Origin: Oceanispirochaeta sp. M1
GTDB taxonomy: Bacteria > Spirochaetota > Spirochaetia > DSM-2461
Reading direction: 5' to 3'
Length of the DNA stretch: 64,000 bases
Assembly (NCBI RefSeq): GCF_003346715.1
Contig: NZ_QQPQ01000027.1
Coordinates: 1-64,000 of the forward strand
Numbering within the stretch: the stretch's first letter is position 1; the number at the start of each line of letters is the position of its first letter. The position numbers were made by a program, and so were the translations under genes. The notes under the pieces were generated by a model that saw only the letters and a program-made list of their open reading frames with translations, was not told the origin of the DNA and made no database searches. Positions 8,532 to 16,411 of the stretch are shown piece by piece.

Positions 8532-9464
8532 TTATTCCTCGTAGGGAATTTCTATCTTCATTCTGTCACGGGTGAGAAAGGTATCAGGAAAGATCTCTTT
8601 TGCTTCCCGTAAAAGATTTTGCAGCTCTTTTTCTGTATACCGGGGACTGTAATGAATCAGCCCCATCCTTTTAATACCACCGGCAGCTTCGGCGATGCTT
8701 GCCGCCTGCTGACTGGTGAGATGCTTTTTCTCTCGAGCAGAAGCCTGCAGTGATTTATCAAACATTCCTTCACATATAAACAGATCTGAATCTTTTACTT
8801 CTTCAGAAAGACCGGGAACAACAGCTGTATCAGTTACAAAACTGAATTTCCTCCCCTTTCTCGTCTTACCCATCACATGTTCCGGAAGAATAACCTGTCC
8901 GTTTTCAAGCTCTACGGATTCACCATTCTGCAGCCTGGACCATGAAGGACCCACAGGGACACCAGCCTCTTTTGCTTTCTCAGGAAAAAAGACTCCCGGA
9001 CGTTCCTTTTCTTCCAGAACATAACCGACACAGACTTTTGAATGATTCAGTGGAATCGAACGAATGGTCATCTCTTCGTCTTCATAAACAATTCCAGGTT
9101 TGTCCGGTTCGGCTATTTCTTCAATAATTATCTCATAATTGACATACATATCAAGAACCTTGCGACTGCTCTCAACATACTCTTTGATCTTGGCTGGTCC
9201 GATAATGGTCAGAGGTTCGGTTCTCTCAACCTGAGAAGAGAGCATCAGAATTCCTGGCAGCCCGGTAATATGATCCGCATGTGTATGAGATATGAATATT
9301 TTTGTAATTTTTTTCCAACGTAAATTAAGCTTCCTCAGAGAGACCTGAGTACCTTCACCACAGTCAAAGAGAAAGAGATCTCCCTCTCTTCTCATAAGGA
9401 CAGAGGTCAGGTGTCTCCCCGGCAGAGGCATCATGCCTCCTGTTCCCAGTATAAATACTTCCAT
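8532..9464 (-). CDS. rnz: Ribonuclease Z
   Basis: A 310-residue metallo-beta-lactamase-fold endonuclease that removes the 3' trailer of tRNA precursors. The long-form metal motif is HTHADHITGLPG (about residue 61), preceded by LFDCGEGTQVSLRK. A second His is in LNHSKVCVGYVLEE, Asp is in SFVTDTAVVP, and HLTSQQAASIAE and LIHYSPRYTEKE complete the RNase Z set. The start is the ATG at 9464 (MEVFILGTGGMMPLPGRHLTS). The frame extends to a TTG at 9473 but the family begins at this point. No clear ribosome binding site precedes it. The gene is monocistronic and convergent with the GGDEF-like gene. Confidence 0.92.
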   Translation of the reverse strand: MEVFILGTGGMMPLPGRHLTSVLMRREGDLFLFDCGEGTQVSLRKLNLRWKKITKIFISHTHADHITGLPGILMLSSQVERTEPLTIIGPAKIKEYVESSRKVLDMYVNYEIIIEEIAEPDKPGIVYEDEEMTIRSIPLNHSKVCVGYVLEEKERPGVFFPEKAKEAGVPVGPSWSRLQNGESVELENGQVILPEHVMGKTRKGRKFSFVTDTAVVPGLSEEVKDSDLFICEGMFDKSLQASAREKKHLTSQQAASIAEAAGGIKRMGLIHYSPRYTEKELQNLLREAKEIFPDTFLTRDRMKIEIPYEE

Positions 9465-9686
9465 AATGATCAAGAAAATAACAAAAAAACAGCATTAAGG
9501 GAAGTTGTATGCTAATGTATTGGTATATTATTATATTCTTAAGCCTCTAACACTTATGATAGCAGGTAGATGACGCTTGCTTTGCCGTTATTCAATAACC
9601 TAATATTTAAGATATAGAGGTTCTCAAACCTTGATTTAAAGTGATTACTAAAGCTTTTATTCAGTCTCGGTATAAAAAGGAATAGT

Positions 9687-11156
9687 ATGTTTAGTTTTCT
9701 CCCGGATATTTTTTATTATATTAACTTTGTTATAATATTCTTTTCTATAATCTATATTCTTCTCTCCAATAAGGAGAGTGAAGCAAGTCTTGCCTGGATG
9801 ATGCTTATTATGGCAATTCCCATTTGGGGGTTCCTGTTGTTTCTACTCATTGGAATGGACGTTAAGAATTCAAAAATAATCCCTAAAAGACCTGAAGAAC
9901 TATTTGCAGAAAAGCTTAAGCCTCTTCTTCAATCACAGCGGGAACTGCTGCAGGAGAGTGAAATCGGTGATAGTGAATCTATGACTGATGTAATGAAAAG
10001 TATAAAACTTCTTCTAAACTCCAATCAGGCTGCTCTGACCCTGGATAACAGTGTTGAAATATACTATTCAGGGAAAAAACTCTACGAAAAGCTGCTGGCA
10101 GATCTTGAGAATGCCAATCAGTCCATTCATATGGAGTATTTTATCTGGAAATCTGATGAGCTGGGTCAAAAAATAAAGGATATTCTTGTCAGGAAATCCG
10201 CACAGGGTGTGGATGTCAAACTTATTTTTGACGGGCTTGGATCCTTTGGTAGAATTTCTTTCAAATATAAAAAAGAACTTAGAAAGGCCGGTGTCAAATT
10301 CAGCTATTTTAAAGATCTGAATCGTTTGATGGCACGAATGAAAATAAATTACAGCAATCACAAAAAAATTGTAGTCATAGACAGCATTATAGCCTACACA
10401 GGGGGCATGAATGTCGGCATGGAGTATATTGACGGCGGAGCATCTTTTGAGTCCTGGAGAGACACTCACGTACGGCTGAAAGGGAAATGTGTCCATATTC
10501 TCCAGTCAATCTTTCTAACAGACTGGTTTAACTGTGGACATGAGATGCTGATTGAAGATGACTTCTTTCCTGAAGAGCTGCCGGAACAACTTCCTGATGA
10601 CCTTATTAATGTACCCGTTCAGATAGCTGTAAGCGGCCCGGATTCACAGTGGAATTCCATAGAGCTGCTTATATTTAATATGATAACCAATGCCAATCAT
10701 GAGGTCTTTATCCAAAGCCCCTACTTTATCCCGGATCTAGCCATGATGAAGGCAATGGAATCGGCAGCAATGTCTGGAATTGATATAACTCTGATGATGG
10801 CTGGAATCCCTGATAAGAAGATAGCCTGGTGGACAGCATTCACCTATTTTGAACCTCTCCTTGAGGCGGGAGTAAAGATACTCCATTATGAGGAAGGCTT
10901 TCTTCATTCCAAGGTAGTGATAATGGACAGCATTGTAAGCACAGTGGGAACCTGTAATATGGATATACGCAGTTTCAGGCTGAACTATGAAGTTAATGCG
11001 GTATTTTATGATAATGATATTTCAAAGAACCTGAAGGATCAGTTTGTATTGGACAGCCTTTGCTGCCGGGAAATAACCCTTGAGGAAATTCAGTCCATGA
11101 GTTCTTCTAGAAAACTGAGAAATTCTGTTTGCAGACTGTTTTCACCGCTCATGTAA
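9687..11156 (+). CDS. cls: Cardiolipin synthase (phospholipase D family)
   Basis: A 489-residue membrane enzyme that condenses two phosphatidylglycerol molecules (or a related pair) into cardiolipin. Two N-terminal membrane helices (residues 5-25 and 36-58, with SLAWMMLIMAIPIWGFLLFLL) match the bacterial Cls layout. Two HKD motifs follow: NHKKIVVIDSIIAYTGGMN near residue 226 and HSKVVIMDSIVSTVGTCNMD near residue 410. A ribosome binding site AAGGA is placed 5 nt before the ATG. The 213 bp upstream is AT-rich and holds no gene. A length of about 490 residues fits the full-length ClsA type. It stands alone between RNase Z and the convergent thioredoxin reductase fusion. Confidence 0.93.
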   Translation: MFSFLPDIFYYINFVIIFFSIIYILLSNKESEASLAWMMLIMAIPIWGFLLFLLIGMDVKNSKIIPKRPEELFAEKLKPLLQSQRELLQESEIGDSESMTDVMKSIKLLLNSNQAALTLDNSVEIYYSGKKLYEKLLADLENANQSIHMEYFIWKSDELGQKIKDILVRKSAQGVDVKLIFDGLGSFGRISFKYKKELRKAGVKFSYFKDLNRLMARMKINYSNHKKIVVIDSIIAYTGGMNVGMEYIDGGASFESWRDTHVRLKGKCVHILQSIFLTDWFNCGHEMLIEDDFFPEELPEQLPDDLINVPVQIAVSGPDSQWNSIELLIFNMITNANHEVFIQSPYFIPDLAMMKAMESAAMSGIDITLMMAGIPDKKIAWWTAFTYFEPLLEAGVKILHYEEGFLHSKVVIMDSIVSTVGTCNMDIRSFRLNYEVNAVFYDNDISKNLKDQFVLDSLCCREITLEEIQSMSSSRKLRNSVCRLFSPLM

Positions 11157-11231
11157 AAAAAAGCCGCCGACTTTTATCTGTACGACAGCTTTATAATACC
11201 CCCCTTTCCAGAGAGGTTAAAGATCTGAGAA

Positions 11232-12515
11232 TCAGCCCAGTTCCCTGGAAATTGATATGGCGGCGATAGTTCCGTCTGATACAGCTGTTGTAATCTGTCT
11301 GAATTTTTTTGTTCTGACATCACCGGCAACATATATATCGGGAATGTTTGTTTTCATGTCTTCATCTGATATAAGGTATCCCCAGTCATCTTTTTTAAGA
11401 TCTGCTGTAAATCCGTCCAGGTTGGGAAGAAAACCTACAAATACAAATATTCCGTTGGTATTGAGTGTTTTCATCTCTTTAGTTTTAAGATCTTCAACAA
11501 CCACAGACATATCCATGGCTCCGTTTCTTACAAACTCTCTGGGCTCATGTTCAAAAAGAATATTGATCTTTTCATTGGCAAATACTTCTTTCTGAGCTTC
11601 CTTATTTGCCTGAAGCTCATCAAACTGATGAACAATGGTAATGGATTTTGCAAACCTGGCAATAAATAGAGATTCTTCGATTGCAGAATTTCCACCGCCG
11701 ATCACGACGACATCCTTATCATCAAAATATTTTGCATCGCAGGTGGCACAATAGGATATTCCGTTCCCTCTGTATTCAAGCTCTCCGGGAAGGCCCAGTG
11801 GTCTGGGAGATGATCCGGTTGCGATTATTACTTTTTTAGCTTTGATGGTTTCAACACCATCAATCAGTATTTCTTTTTTATTCAGATCGATGGATGTAAC
11901 ATCCACAGCCGCTCTGAAATCAACACCTGCACCCTTTGTCTGCTCACTCATGAAGTGTGCCAGCATCATTCCCTGCTGGGGTTCAATAAAACCGGGATAG
12001 TTAGATACCTGATGGGTTGTTGCGACATATCCACCTGTGAGAGCTGTATCAATAATTACAGTCTTAAGGTGAGCCTGTCCCAGATAGGTGGCTGCAGTCA
12101 GTCCGGCAGGACCTCCTCCCATAACAGCTACATCATATTCACTTGTAAAAGGTTCAATACTGTTTTTGATCTCTACAGCTCTCTTGTCACCGACCATTTT
12201 ATCCAGTGTTTCAACCAGTGAAGAACGTTTGATTCCTCCGGTCTGTCTATCTGCCATCTCTTTACCATCTTCATAAAAAATAACAGTAGGAGAGCTGACT
12301 ACTTCCAGATCCTGGGACAGTTCTCTGTTTCCCTGTCTGAAAATCTTCAGAAATTTAAGGTCATTACCATAAAGTTCACTCAAGGCGGCATATTTGCTGG
12401 CCAGAGCCTCACAGGGAGGACACTCTGTGGAATAAAAGTCTACTACAACTTTTCCACCCTTCAGAACATCCCGATCCCAGTCTACTGCATTGATTTCTTT
12501 AATTTTCCCTGCCAT
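11232..12515 (-). CDS. Thioredoxin-thioredoxin reductase fusion
   Basis: A 427-residue flavoprotein in which a thioredoxin domain (residues 1-105, active site ECPPC with Cys32 and Cys35) precedes a low-molecular-weight thioredoxin reductase (about 125-427). The reductase has the FAD motif GGGPAGLTAATYL, the redox pair CATC, the pyridine nucleotide motif GGGNSAIEESLF, and a C-terminal FAD segment (IYVAGDVRTKKFRQITTAVSDG). Two oddities are visible. The thioredoxin site is CPPC rather than CGPC. The segment that normally holds the NADPH-binding arginines (HRRxxFR in E. coli TrxB) reads HQFDELQANK, with no arginine. NADH or another donor is therefore more likely than NADPH. It follows the radical SAM gene by 71 bp with no terminator visible, so it may be the last gene of that operon. 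SD is GGAG, 8 nt from the ATG. Confidence 0.9.
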   Translation of the reverse strand: MAGKIKEINAVDWDRDVLKGGKVVVDFYSTECPPCEALASKYAALSELYGNDLKFLKIFRQGNRELSQDLEVVSSPTVIFYEDGKEMADRQTGGIKRSSLVETLDKMVGDKRAVEIKNSIEPFTSEYDVAVMGGGPAGLTAATYLGQAHLKTVIIDTALTGGYVATTHQVSNYPGFIEPQQGMMLAHFMSEQTKGAGVDFRAAVDVTSIDLNKKEILIDGVETIKAKKVIIATGSSPRPLGLPGELEYRGNGISYCATCDAKYFDDKDVVVIGGGNSAIEESLFIARFAKSITIVHQFDELQANKEAQKEVFANEKINILFEHEPREFVRNGAMDMSVVVEDLKTKEMKTLNTNGIFVFVGFLPNLDGFTADLKKDDWGYLISDEDMKTNIPDIYVAGDVRTKKFRQITTAVSDGTIAAISISRELG

Positions 12516-12586
12516 TTGAATATCTCCTAATTCTACCTTGACTGATCTACAGCCCGGGTTATTGAAATTGATAAAGGCTATGAGGC

Positions 12587-13900
12587 CTACTCTTCCAGAT
12601 AAGCGGACAACCCGAGGGTCATCAACTCCTTAATTGGCCGGCAGTCTGCATTCATAATGCTGCCGGTCCGATTCTTTGCAACAGCGGCGCAACCGCCTCC
12701 ACAGGCAAGCTGTACTGCACAGCTCCGGCATTTTTCAATAGAGCAGACATCCCGCTCCTGCCATTCCTCAATAGTTTCTTCATTCATTATTATTTCAGGA
12801 AAGAACTGTCCCAGCTCTTCACCTTTTTTACCTACAGTAGCCGTACATGAGTAGATATTGCCTGTATAATCAAAGGCCCATTCAGTCTTTGCTCCCGGAC
12901 AGGAATCAAAAAGCGGCTGGGGCAGTTCACCCTCTTCCGACAGGAAGCGGGACAAAGAGAACGCCGGTTTATGAAACTCAAGAATTTCAGGATGATCATT
13001 GATCAATTCATAAATTTTTTCGTACATTCCTATTCTTGTATAAAGATATGCATGGTCTTTCTGACAGCTGTGAAGCTCATAATTTCGCCCAAGCTGTGTC
13101 ACAAATAGATCTGATTCAGTCCATCCCTGATCAATGGCATATTGAGCCAGTGCAGGAAGGGAATCAATATTATGTTTATCTATAACTGCTCTGAGATTTA
13201 CCCGTATCCCTGCTTGGAGAGTCATGTTCACAGCATCAGAAACTTTCTGAAATGTTCCTACTCCCCCCTTCAAGGGTCGTCGTACATCGTGAATAGCTGC
13301 AGGCCCGTCCAGAGTAATCTGTATTTCCCTGATCTTTGACTGTTTCAAACGCGGTAGATAAGATTCAAGAGAATAACCGTTTGTAACGATTGCCAGGGAT
13401 AATCCCCGTTCATCAGCTCTGTCAAGGAAATGAAAAATATTCTTCTTATGTGATTCTGATGTCAGCAGCGGCTCTCCGCCGAAAAGGGTGAGATAATATG
13501 ATCTGCCTGCAAAATTTTTATCCAGATATTTGAAAAAGGCATCGATGATCTCTGTCTGATCCTTTACTGCTGTTGATACACCGTATTCTTCCTGATAACA
13601 GTATGTACATTTGAAATTACAGAAATAGTCGGGTACATAAAAGATCTGCACCTCAGCGTCATCCTGCTGATCAATAAAATCCAGATATGAGGAATTAAAA
13701 AGAGCTTTCTCTTTATCTTCTTCCATATAATAACCCTTTTCTATAAAAGGCTGAGGATCCTGCAGTTTATCATCCAGAAAGTCTCCGGCTATTTCAGGCC
13801 CTATCAGATCGGCCTGACCAGATAGGGGATTGATAATATACCAGGATTCAGAATCCTTAATGGGAGCACAAAATGTATGTAGGGATTTTCTTAAACTCAC
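12587..13900 (-). CDS. Radical SAM/SPASM peptide-modifying enzyme (putative)
   Basis: A 437-residue radical SAM protein. The [4Fe-4S]-SAM motif is CNFKCTYCYQE (Cys94, 98, 101), followed by the FGGEPLL motif near residue 140 and TNGYSLE. The C-terminal SPASM region supplies auxiliary cluster cysteines: DSCPGA, IYSCTAT, and the run CSIEKCRSCAVQLACGGGCAA ending in NADCRP (only short parts quoted). The N-terminal 85 residues (SWYIINPLSGQADLIGPEIA) resemble the leader-contacting part of other SPASM maturases. SPASM enzymes mostly modify ribosomal peptides, forming thioether or C-C cross-links, or act as sulfatase maturases. The adjacent 31-residue Cys peptide is the likely substrate. No sulfatase is in the window. 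The product chemistry cannot be read from sequence. Confidence 0.8.
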   Translation of the reverse strand: MSLRKSLHTFCAPIKDSESWYIINPLSGQADLIGPEIAGDFLDDKLQDPQPFIEKGYYMEEDKEKALFNSSYLDFIDQQDDAEVQIFYVPDYFCNFKCTYCYQEEYGVSTAVKDQTEIIDAFFKYLDKNFAGRSYYLTLFGGEPLLTSESHKKNIFHFLDRADERGLSLAIVTNGYSLESYLPRLKQSKIREIQITLDGPAAIHDVRRPLKGGVGTFQKVSDAVNMTLQAGIRVNLRAVIDKHNIDSLPALAQYAIDQGWTESDLFVTQLGRNYELHSCQKDHAYLYTRIGMYEKIYELINDHPEILEFHKPAFSLSRFLSEEGELPQPLFDSCPGAKTEWAFDYTGNIYSCTATVGKKGEELGQFFPEIIMNEETIEEWQERDVCSIEKCRSCAVQLACGGGCAAVAKNRTGSIMNADCRPIKELMTLGLSAYLEE

Positions 13901-13919
13901 TTTATTTCCTTATTGTTTC

Positions 13920-13943
13920 AAAAAACCGGGCCAGAAGGCCCGG
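13920..13943 (-). terminator. Terminator or attenuator between Cys peptide and radical SAM gene
   Basis: A perfect 7-bp GC stem (CCGGGCC at 13926-13932 with GGCCCGG at 13937-13943), a 4-nt loop and, on the minus strand, a run of five to six T directly after it. It lies between the peptide gene and its putative maturase. Partial read-through here would give much more peptide than enzyme, a common arrangement in RiPP operons. Confidence 0.85.
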
Positions 13944-13949
13944 ATAAAA

Positions 13950-14045
13950 TCAGTCGTGACAACCAGCCACAACGGGAGAAATCTTTGCACAGCACTGAGC
14001 TGTTTTCTTAACATCACCCTGTTTTTTCTTAATTAGAGATTTCAT
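13950..14045 (-). CDS. Small Cys-containing peptide, putative RiPP precursor
   Basis: A 31-residue ORF lying between the methyltransferase and the radical SAM gene on the same strand. The ribosome binding site is strong: AGGAGGTGG, with about 4 nt before the ATG. The first 14 residues are basic and polar (MKSLIKKKQGDVKK), as in a short leader. The rest carries all three cysteines: QCCAK at 17-21 and AGCHD at 27-31, separated by a hydrophobic ISPVV stretch. There is no signal peptide. Reality is supported by the ribosome binding site, the position and the hairpin straight after the stop. It matches no precursor family I can name. A thioether cross-link, heterocycle, methylation or metal or metalloid binding by the cysteines are all possible. 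The length is short even for RiPPs. Confidence 0.75.
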   Translation of the reverse strand: MKSLIKKKQGDVKKTAQCCAKISPVVAGCHD

Positions 14046-14064
14046 AATCCACCTCCTGTCTTTA

Positions 14065-14715
14065 TTAACAGCAACAGCTTCCGGTTTTAAAACCGGAGAC
14101 TGTGAAACTGACTACAGATATTTTGCCCTTTTCATAAGGTTGGGACTCCTCAAGTATATTGATATGCTCAAAACCTGCCCCTTCCAGAAGGCTCATATAG
14201 ACTTCCCTGGTCACGGCACCGGCCCAGCACTCTGAAACGGCTACGGGGTCATTTGCATATTCATCGGGAACATCCACTGTCGAATAGATATCACTGACTG
14301 TGAAACGTCCACCTGTTTTTAAGACTCTATATATTTCAGCCCAGGTTTGAGCTTTGTCAGCAACATGATTAAGAACACAGTTTGATATAATCAAATCTAC
14401 GGTTCCACATTTCAGAGGTAATTTTTCAAGATTGGAATGTAAGAACTCAACATTTGTTTTTCCGAGTTTTTTGGCAGTTTTCTCTGCTTTTCTTATCATT
14501 CCGTCTGATAGATCGATACCGTAAACATACCCTTCTTCACCCACCTGATCGGCCATTCGAAGAACGTCGCTTCCTCTTCCGCTTCCAAGATCCAGACAGA
14601 CTTCACCTGCCTGGGCTCCAGCAAACTGAATGGCTTTACCGCATGATAGACAACAGTCACTGTCAGCAAGCTCTGTATAACGTATATTGATTGCATCAAC
14701 TTTATTAAGTTCCAT
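14065..14715 (-). CDS. ArsM-like SAM-dependent methyltransferase with C-terminal Cys triplet
   Basis: A 216-residue class I methyltransferase. SAM motif I is DLGSGRGSD (42-50), and VYGIDLSDGMIRKAE and VDLIISNCVLNHV follow. Features recall arsenite methyltransferases (ArsM): an N-terminal Cys cluster DCCLSCG (Cys21, 22, 25), and SECWAGAV (Cys163) where ArsM has its ECxGGA cysteine. Cys40, 103 and 113 are additional, and the protein ends in GSCCC. Ten cysteines in 216 residues is extreme. It lacks the longer C-terminal domain of typical ArsM (usually 280 residues or more). SD is AAGGAA, 6 nt from the ATG. It heads the operon containing the Cys peptide and the radical SAM enzyme, so the target could be the peptide, or a metalloid bound to it, rather than free arsenite. 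The ArsM relation is by motif reading only. Confidence 0.75.
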   Translation of the reverse strand: MELNKVDAINIRYTELADSDCCLSCGKAIQFAGAQAGEVCLDLGSGRGSDVLRMADQVGEEGYVYGIDLSDGMIRKAEKTAKKLGKTNVEFLHSNLEKLPLKCGTVDLIISNCVLNHVADKAQTWAEIYRVLKTGGRFTVSDIYSTVDVPDEYANDPVAVSECWAGAVTREVYMSLLEGAGFEHINILEESQPYEKGKISVVSFTVSGFKTGSCCC

Positions 14716-14737
14716 GATGTTTTCCTTTATATCAGCA

Positions 14738-14774
14738 ATTATATAATTTAATACTTATAAATCAATATATTGAT
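14738..14774 (-). promoter_or_regulatory. Promoter overlapped by an ArsR/SmtB-type palindrome
   Basis: On the minus strand a TATAAT -10 (14738-14743) lies about 22 nt before the methyltransferase ATG. A -35-like TTGATT (14759-14764) is 15 nt upstream of it. A perfect 14-bp palindrome, ATCAATATATTGAT (14761-14774), covers the -35 box. The known ArsR operator core of ATCAA-type and TTGAT-type arms has the same shape. A repressor here would block the promoter. No arsR-like gene is in the window. Confidence 0.6.
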
Positions 14775-14876
14775 TTCAATATATATAACTTAACAGGGCT
14801 TTTTATTTTAGTCAATTCCTTTTTCAAAATATGGTTATTATATTATTTTTGTTCCATATTAAAGTTGAGGTAATTT

Positions 14877-15635
14877 ATGCACAGATATATATCACTTCTG
14901 CCCCTGCTGTTCTTTTTTTATTCATGTTCAACACTGCCTGTGGAAACCGTCAGTGAAAAAACAGAAGAACCCACTGAAATTGTAATTCAGGAAACAACCG
15001 TTTACCAAGGATTAAATGAATTTAATGGCTTGTTGAATCTGTATAAAAACGCTCATATTTCCCCTGAAAGAAACATAGATAACAGAGAATGGCTGATGCA
15101 TCAGATAAATTACTGGGCTGATAAAGATCAACTTGCAGTACAGCGGATATATGAAGATCTGCTGTATAGAAATTGGTCCGATGATGAAAAAAGTGAGTAT
15201 CTAAACTCCGCTTTTCAAATCCTTTCAGATGATAGAGAGACAATTCTGGATGATCTCGCATACCTGATTGATCACAGTCTTCTTTTACAGGATATGCCAT
15301 GGATGGTCAGAGACTTTTATGACGAGCGAAGTGAATTCAGTTATTGGTATCTGTTATATATGGGAAGATCCATCTATCCATTCTGGCTTGATGGCAGCGT
15401 ATTGCCGACTATGCTGAAACTCATTCCGGAAGATAGAATCACAGCAGTAACTTATCTCTGGATGAAGAATCCTGAAAATTTAATAAGAATGAAATCAGAA
15501 ATCTACAATGCAGGGTATCCCTGGAGCAGATTGATATATCTGATGGATATGGCTGAAGAAATCAACTCCCAGATTGAGACACTCATGCCCCCGGGAGAAG
15601 TCAAAAACAATATTCAGGCAGGAAATCTAATATAA
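14877..15635 (+). CDS. Hypothetical lipoprotein
   Basis: A 252-residue protein with a short lipoprotein signal: a basic start, the hydrophobic core LLPLLFFF and the lipobox FYSCS, with lipidated Cys at residue 17. The mature part is largely helical, acidic and Trp/Tyr-rich (for example WADKDQLAVQRIYEDLLYRN and FSYWYLLYMGRS) and resembles no domain I can name. SD is GAGG, 7 nt from the ATG. It is monocistronic, with its own terminator and a divergent upstream neighbour. Envelope localisation follows from the lipobox. Function is unknown. Confidence 0.75.
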   Translation: MHRYISLLPLLFFFYSCSTLPVETVSEKTEEPTEIVIQETTVYQGLNEFNGLLNLYKNAHISPERNIDNREWLMHQINYWADKDQLAVQRIYEDLLYRNWSDDEKSEYLNSAFQILSDDRETILDDLAYLIDHSLLLQDMPWMVRDFYDERSEFSYWYLLYMGRSIYPFWLDGSVLPTMLKLIPEDRITAVTYLWMKNPENLIRMKSEIYNAGYPWSRLIYLMDMAEEINSQIETLMPPGEVKNNIQAGNLI

Positions 15636-15638
15636 TTC

Positions 15639-15675
15639 AGCCCTGAGGGTTTTAATATCAACCTCAGGGCTTTTT
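15639..15675 (+). terminator. Rho-independent terminator
   Basis: A 10-bp stem (AGCCCTGAGG at 15639-15648 with CCTCAGGGCT at 15662-15671) followed by T to 15675. It ends the lipoprotein transcript and sits between that gene and the convergent liv operon. Confidence 0.88.
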
Positions 15676-15703
15676 CAAATATCTGAAACAGGTATATTCG
15701 GGA

Positions 15704-16411
15704 TCAGATTCCCAGATATGCCTTCTTAACATCTTCGTTGGCAAGAAGTTTATCAGCATCATCAGTCATACTTATCCGACCTGTTTCAAGAACATAACCC
15801 CGGTGAGCAATCTTCAAAGCCATATTGGCATTCTGCTCTACCAGGAATACTGTAGTATTATTTTCCTTGTTCACTTTCTTGATGATCTCAAATATCTGTT
15901 GAACGATAAGAGGCGCCAGTCCAAGTGAAGGCTCATCCAGAAGAAGCAGACGAGGTCTTGCCATCAAGGCTCTTGAGATAGCCAGCATCTGCTGCTCGCC
16001 ACCACTTAGAGTACCGCCCTGTTGATTTCTTCTCTCTGCAAGACGGGGAAAAAGATCATAAACATAATCAAAATCTTTTTTGATCTCCTCCTTGTCATTT
16101 CTCAGAAAAGCACCCATATCAAGATTCTCTTTAACCGAAAGCTGAGGAAAGATTCTTCGACCTTCGGGAACCTGGGAAATCCCAAGAGAGACAATTTTGT
16201 CGGGATTCATCTTTGAAATATCCTCTCCTTCAAATTCAATACTGCCCGATTTGATGGGAACAATACCGCAGAGGGACATGAGGGTTGTAGATTTACCGGC
16301 ACCGTTTGCACCAATCAGTGTAATAATCTCTCCCTCGGAGACATCAATTGATATATCTTTCAGTGCCTGTATGTTTCCGTAATAAGTACTTATATTTTTT
16401 ATTTTAAGCAT
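15704..16411 (-). CDS. livF: Branched-chain amino acid ABC transporter ATP-binding protein LivF
   Basis: A 235-residue ATPase, one of two that power import of leucine, isoleucine and valine (or related substrates). Walker A is GANGAGKST, the signature is LSGGEQQMLAISRAL, Walker B is LLLLDEPSLGLAP, and the His switch lies near VFLVEQNA. The start is the ATG at 16411 (MLKIKNISTYYG). The frame is open for 24 more codons upstream, but those lie inside livG and do not resemble the family. The 8-bp overlap with livG indicates coupling. It is the last gene of livKHMGF. Confidence 0.93.
   Translation of the reverse strand: MLKIKNISTYYGNIQALKDISIDVSEGEIITLIGANGAGKSTTLMSLCGIVPIKSGSIEFEGEDISKMNPDKIVSLGISQVPEGRRIFPQLSVKENLDMGAFLRNDKEEIKKDFDYVYDLFPRLAERRNQQGGTLSGGEQQMLAISRALMARPRLLLLDEPSLGLAPLIVQQIFEIIKKVNKENNTTVFLVEQNANMALKIAHRGYVLETGRISMTDDADKLLANEDVKKAYLGI

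Noticed and set aside
12587-13900. Anaerobic sulfatase maturase identity for the radical SAM gene
   Set aside because: No sulfatase is near, the spacing of the SPASM cysteines does not call for it, and a Cys peptide is directly adjacent. It cannot be fully excluded without a family search.
13905-13952. Possible selenocysteine read-through of the TGA ending the Cys peptide
   Set aside because: The extension would run straight through the terminator hairpin, and no SECIS-like element other than that stem is visible. Ordinary stop is simpler.
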